A stretch of 64,000 bases of DNA from Treponema vincentii (GTDB lineage Bacteria; Spirochaetota; Spirochaetia; Treponematales; Treponemataceae), in contig NZ_CP050497.1 in assembly GCF_018336815.1 (NCBI RefSeq), positions 62,001 through 126,000 on the forward strand, given 5' to 3'. Numbering within the stretch: the stretch's first letter is position 1; each line of letters starts with the position of its first letter. This document shows, piece by piece, positions 62,424 to 64,000 of this stretch. Made by a program: the position numbers and the translations under genes. Under the pieces are notes generated by a model. That model was not told the DNA's origin, did no database searches, and saw only the letters and a program-made list of their open reading frames with translations.

Positions 62424-63509
62424 TTACCACGAAAGCGCTTTTTCAAGATCAGCACCGGTTTTAAATATGACAAAATTTTCCGGTTTATGAAGATCATTGG
62501 TTACCGAAACTAACGCATTGTTAAGCGCTTCATTTTGGCGCTGCATAATTACCATCTTTTTGATATATTCATAGAGACTGACATTTCCACCGGGTTCTAC
62601 AACATCACTTAAACCGAGTATTTTCGCATCTTTTTTCTCTAAGACAACAAAACACTGGTAATTAGCGCCTGTTTCGGTTATCGGAGACACTTCTCCTACT
62701 TTCATGTTAAAAATCTTGAGAAGCTCGTCCATCGGAATACCGAGTTGTTCTGCAGCCAATGCGGTTTTACTGACAAAAATCTCTCCTGCCTGATAACCTG
62801 AATTCTTTGCTTGCGATTTTTTACGGATATCGGCAGTAGCCTTTGGGTTTGCTGTCAGCTTTTTTTGAACATCTTTTATCATTTTCTCTGCAGAGTTTGC
62901 TTTGTCACCTTTCGGCGCTACCACAAGGAAAAGCTGTACCGTATCGGGCTGCACAAAGGATTGCTTGTTTACTTCATAATATGAGCGGATTTGATCGTCG
63001 CTCGGACTGGGAATCGATTGCAGCTCTTTTTGTTTTTTCTGCATCACATACGCTTGCGCCGTCAGCTGAGTTCGCAAAAAACTTTTAAACTCCGCAAGAG
63101 TCATGCCGTTTTGTGCCTTCATATATTCGTCAAGCGACATATTCGTTTTTTCTTTAATCAGTTTTGCAAAATCCGCTTCGGATACCTGCTGCCCCAATTG
63201 ATTGGATACGTATTCGGTAAAGTAATTATTTACTTCCGAATCCGTAATTTTTATCCCGTCTTTTTCAGCAGCCTGAACAATTAAACGCTCATTGATAAGG
63301 CCGTCCAGCGTTTGCTGCCGCTCTTCTAAGGTCATTTTCCGACCGATTTCTTTTTCCAAGGCAGAAACACGAGTTTTGAGCTGACCAAGCGTAATCGGTG
63401 CCCGTCCGGTAAGTTTTACTTCTGCAATAGGCTGCAAATTGGTTTGCGCAAAGACGCCGCTTATAGATAAACTTAATACAATAAACAATGTGATTACAGT
63501 TTTTTTCAT
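62424..63509 (-). CDS. SurA/PrsA-like exported peptidyl-prolyl isomerase
   Basis: The ~361-residue protein has a signal peptide (LFIVLSLSISGVFAQ). A SurA-N-like helical chaperone region follows (TLEERQQTLDGLINERLIVQ). The C-terminal part carries a reduced parvulin region (GYQAGEIFVSKTALAAEQLG, then GEVSPITETGANYQCFVVLE). It probably folds outer-membrane proteins. ATG 63509 is favoured over 63512 by spacing to GAGGA. The parvulin core looks partial, so catalysis is uncertain and chaperone activity more likely. Confidence 0.85.
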   Translation of the reverse strand: MKKTVITLFIVLSLSISGVFAQTNLQPIAEVKLTGRAPITLGQLKTRVSALEKEIGRKMTLEERQQTLDGLINERLIVQAAEKDGIKITDSEVNNYFTEYVSNQLGQQVSEADFAKLIKEKTNMSLDEYMKAQNGMTLAEFKSFLRTQLTAQAYVMQKKQKELQSIPSPSDDQIRSYYEVNKQSFVQPDTVQLFLVVAPKGDKANSAEKMIKDVQKKLTANPKATADIRKKSQAKNSGYQAGEIFVSKTALAAEQLGIPMDELLKIFNMKVGEVSPITETGANYQCFVVLEKKDAKILGLSDVVEPGGNVSLYEYIKKMVIMQRQNEALNNALVSVTNDLHKPENFVIFKTGADLEKALSW

Positions 63510-63581
63510 CATATCCTCTTCAGATTTTGATATTTATAAACAAGCAAACAACCGATAAGTTACTTACAGACCTTGTACATC

Positions 63582-64000
63582 CTATTTTATAAGTACCGCA
63601 CGAATACGTCTGATTCCCGCCGATGACGATTGTTCTTTTTGGATTACGAACTTGCCCAATACACCGGTGTGTTCTACGTGCGGACCGCCGCATACTTCTT
63701 TGGAGAAGTTGCCAATGGAATACACTTTGACGGTATCTTCGTATTTTTCACCGAAGAGCGCCATCGCACCGGATCTTTTTGCTTCCTCAAGCGACATTAT
63801 TTCCATAGTAACCGGTAAATCCGCTTGAATCTGCTCGTTGACAATACGCTCAACCTCAGCTTTTTTCCTCAGCTGTCATCGGCTGTGGATGGGAAAAGTC
63901 GAAGCGGAGCCGTTCTGCCGTAATATTAGAACCTTTTTGTTCAACATGATCGCCGAGTACCATTCGCAGCGCCTTATGCAAAAGATGCGTTGCCGTATGG
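63582..64000 (-). CDS. alaS: Alanyl-tRNA synthetase, C-terminal part; interrupted by one extra A and cut by window edge
   Basis: [20 protein letters not shown] and [20 protein letters not shown] (editing-domain motif HxxxH-type) are followed by MTAEEKS and a stop. Removing one A from the A6 run (T6 on plus at 63861-63866) gives [18 protein letters not shown], continuing into [39 protein letters not shown] (editing-site Cys/His) and the end at 63582. The protein ends soon after the editing domain, so the C-Ala domain is absent, as in some short AlaRS. The N-terminus lies outside the window. The stop is most likely a sequence error. Confidence 0.92.

Noticed and set aside
1..64000. CRISPR arrays, tRNA and rRNA genes
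   Set aside because: I found no regularly spaced repeats and no cloverleaf or rRNA-like segment in the gaps read; a tRNAscan/Infernal run would settle it.

Overview
The window is most likely from a host-associated treponeme (Spirochaetota, genus Treponema). The basis is one long tuf-S10-spc-alpha ribosomal operon without rpsD, adk, map or infA, laid out as I know it from Treponema. Further support comes from the short archaeal/eukaryal-type PheT, a surface lipoprotein with treponemal-type leucine-rich repeats, many lipoproteins, and a butyrate branch ending in a butyryl-CoA:acetate CoA-transferase. Base composition looks moderate (roughly mid-40s % GC by eye), which fits the T. vincentii/T. 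medium group better than T. denticola. The species is inference.

Layout. 1-8.7 kb (minus): an RND/MMPL exporter, a LolA-like periplasmic protein and an outer-membrane barrel form a transport set. It is followed by a TetR regulator with two matching palindromic operators around its promoter, and by a PEP-synthase/rifampicin-phosphotransferase-like gene cut by the window edge. 9-12 kb (plus): hbd-crt-but of butyrate fermentation. 12.2-15.5 kb: a lipoprotein gene, then a tandemly duplicated lipoprotein gene whose copies differ mainly in one central block. 15.6-18 kb: an EFR1-type flavodoxin-ferredoxin, an Rpn-nuclease gene remnant and an RlmM-like rRNA methyltransferase. 18-32.9 kb (minus): tuf, 24 ribosomal protein genes, secY, rpoA and a small unknown protein, read from a near-consensus promoter through a leader of about 390 nt. 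33-38.8 kb (plus): a DUF4139 protein, two molybdopterin-binding proteins and modABC. 38.8-41.4 kb: two unknown membrane proteins. 41.4-44 kb: pheT between inverted copies of a three-hairpin repeat, then a dense tract of stem-loops. 44-51.5 kb: accessory genes, namely GNAT, a poly-G phase-variable LRR lipoprotein, an Rpn-family nuclease between AT-rich repeats, a LuxR-type regulator, DUF1275, and a lipoprotein with an internal duplication. 51.7-59.3 kb (plus): cell-envelope and division genes (Hsp70-like/LysM protein, lytic transglycosylase, uppP, ftsK). 59.4-64 kb (minus): alaS (partial), a parvulin-like PPIase, nusB, a TPR lipoprotein and a methyltransferase.

The strongest oddity is a shared defect. 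rplO, rpsS, alaS and the PEP-synthase-like gene each carry one extra A in a coding-strand poly-A tract, and removing that A restores a normal protein in every case. Three of the four are core translation genes. The likeliest cause is a systematic homopolymer error in the assembly; slippage-corrected expression is the alternative. The same caution applies to the G15 tract, although a long poly-G in a surface lipoprotein is also a classic phase-variation switch.

The best candidates for undescribed structure are the composite triple-hairpin repeat around pheT, the stem-loop tract at 43.36-43.96 kb, the nested-palindrome family shared with the ftsK leader, and the association of Rpn-family genes with AT-rich TAATTGGTAATGGG-type repeats.
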